A stretch of 64,000 nucleotides of DNA from CALOAD01 sp942491415. Its GTDB lineage: Bacteria > Cyanobacteriota > Vampirovibrionia > Gastranaerophilales > CALOAD01. Of this stretch, positions 63,357 to 64,000 are shown one piece after another. Location: the NCBI GenBank assembly GCA_942491415.1, contig CALOAD010000020.1:512229-576228 (forward strand), read 5' to 3'. Under the pieces are notes generated by a model that had not been told where the DNA came from, made no database searches, and was given only the letters and a program-made list of their open reading frames with translations. The position numbers were made by a program, and so were the translations under genes. Every line of letters starts with the position of its first letter. Within the stretch, counting starts at the first letter, position 1.

Positions 63357-64000
63357 ATGAATAGAAATCTGAACTAAGCTTTAATTACAGATTTTGATGG
63401 TACAAAAGCAAAAAAAGATTTTTTTTGGTATGCAATTGATCAAAATACCTGGAAGAAAAAAGATATGCAGCCTTCGGAAGACTATAAAAAAGATAAGATC
63501 CGAAGATAGCGGAAGCTTTGAAGGCGACAAGTAGTAAAATCCATGTCGAGCAAGAAGAGTTTGATCAATTTGTTTGGGTTCTTGAAATTAGAAGAAGATT
63601 TTCCTAAAACAGTTGAATTTTGTATGATAATGACTATCCCCCTAAGTATTATCAAGCGCAGGAGCTGATTATTATATAAATAGTAATAATTTTAAAAAGA
63701 CTTGGTTTCTTTGATTTTATTGATAGTAAGTAATAAAAGTTATTATTCAAAAGGAATATTGGGTTGTTTTGTCCCTCTGATAAAAATTATAAATAATATT
63801 CAGAAGAATTTGGGATCTCAAAAAAAGACTTTGTTGCTAATAAAAAAGTGGAAGGTTATTTTTGTATTTTGCAGGGACGGACGTCCTGATATAGAAGCAG
63901 AAGCAGATGTTGTTTCGGTAAGAAAAGATTTGAAAAAATTGGTATTGAAAATGATATAGAATTTCAACAATTTAACAATTTATGGTGATGTTACTGAGTT
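63357..64000 (+). pseudogene. HAD-family phosphatase (MtnX-like), broken by several frame changes
   Basis: From ATG 63357, MNRNLN then a stop, then ALITDFDGTKAKKDFFWYAI (HAD motif I, DFDGT) and DMQPSEDYKKDK in the same frame. Other frames hold LEEDFPKTVEF, NDYPPKYYQ, GADYYINSN, FCRDGRPDIEAEADVVSVRK and IGIENDIEFQQFNN, in the order expected for an MtnX-like phosphatase. At least four frame or stop changes are needed to join them. This is a decayed gene or low-quality sequence at the window end; the right end is cut by the window. Confidence 0.6.

Overview
The window is A+T-rich bacterial chromosome, about one third G+C by eye, with densely packed genes, short intergenic gaps and Shine-Dalgarno starts. 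I infer a fermentative or anaerobic, non-photosynthetic relative of cyanobacteria (Melainabacteria/Vampirovibrionia, probably a gut Gastranaerophilales-type genome). The reasons are the combination of a Ycf45-like AAA/R3H ATPase, a type IV pilus operon, FliD, desulfoferrodoxin plus ferritin, a SNF2 helicase with a long N-terminal region, paired WYL regulators and several small lineage-type proteins I cannot place. No rRNA is present, so this assignment is an inference (about 0.6).

Layout. 1-8.3 kb: SulP transporter (cut by the window start), superoxide reductase and ferritin; then, on the minus strand, queE and a DnaJ-like chaperone; then a hom-thrC-asnS-C_GCAxxG operon closed by hairpins. 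8.3-11.1 kb: a small accessory island with tandem palindromic repeats, an XRE repressor, an unknown 92-aa gene, an orphan PD-(D/E)XK endonuclease and tRNA-Phe with an odd triplicated leader. 11.2-17.9 kb: 5'-nucleotidase, lytic transglycosylase, uppS, rdgB, rpiB, tsaC. 18-21.3 kb: tRNA-Ala and rpsL-rpsG-fusA, with rpsG frameshifted as read. 21.4-28.1 kb: fliD, HU, a TPR protein, two WYL regulators, spmAB. 28.2-35.3 kb: a type IV pilus operon (large roadblock-like membrane protein, pilB with C-terminal zinc ribbons, pilT, pilC). 35.4-39 kb: three unknown proteins and an AGCS symporter. 39.1-40.7 kb: SAM-I riboswitch and metK. 40.7-46.5 kb: XRE regulator, Met-rich secreted TPR protein behind a structured leader, mutS2, and an unknown HTH protein. 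46.6-52.2 kb: ftsH with a BI-1/YccA-type membrane protein, gltA-type oxidoreductase, ClC transporter. 52.4-60.5 kb: SNF2 helicase, ROK kinase-holA-holB, a 59-aa gene, ricT-like. 60.9-64 kb: Ycf45/R3H ATPase, tmk, and a HAD phosphatase broken by many frame changes at the window end.

How the genes relate. Most of the window is housekeeping (translation, envelope lipid and peptidoglycan, replication, nucleotide hygiene). The parts that look most worth follow-up are the tRNA-Phe leader repeats, which carry a 12-nt segment complementary to the tRNA D arm; the pilus operon with a zinc-ribbon-tailed PilB and a roadblock-like partner; and the palindrome, promoter and structured leader ahead of a methionine-rich exported TPR protein. 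Frameshifts in rpsG, tmk and the terminal HAD gene may be sequencing or assembly errors rather than biology.
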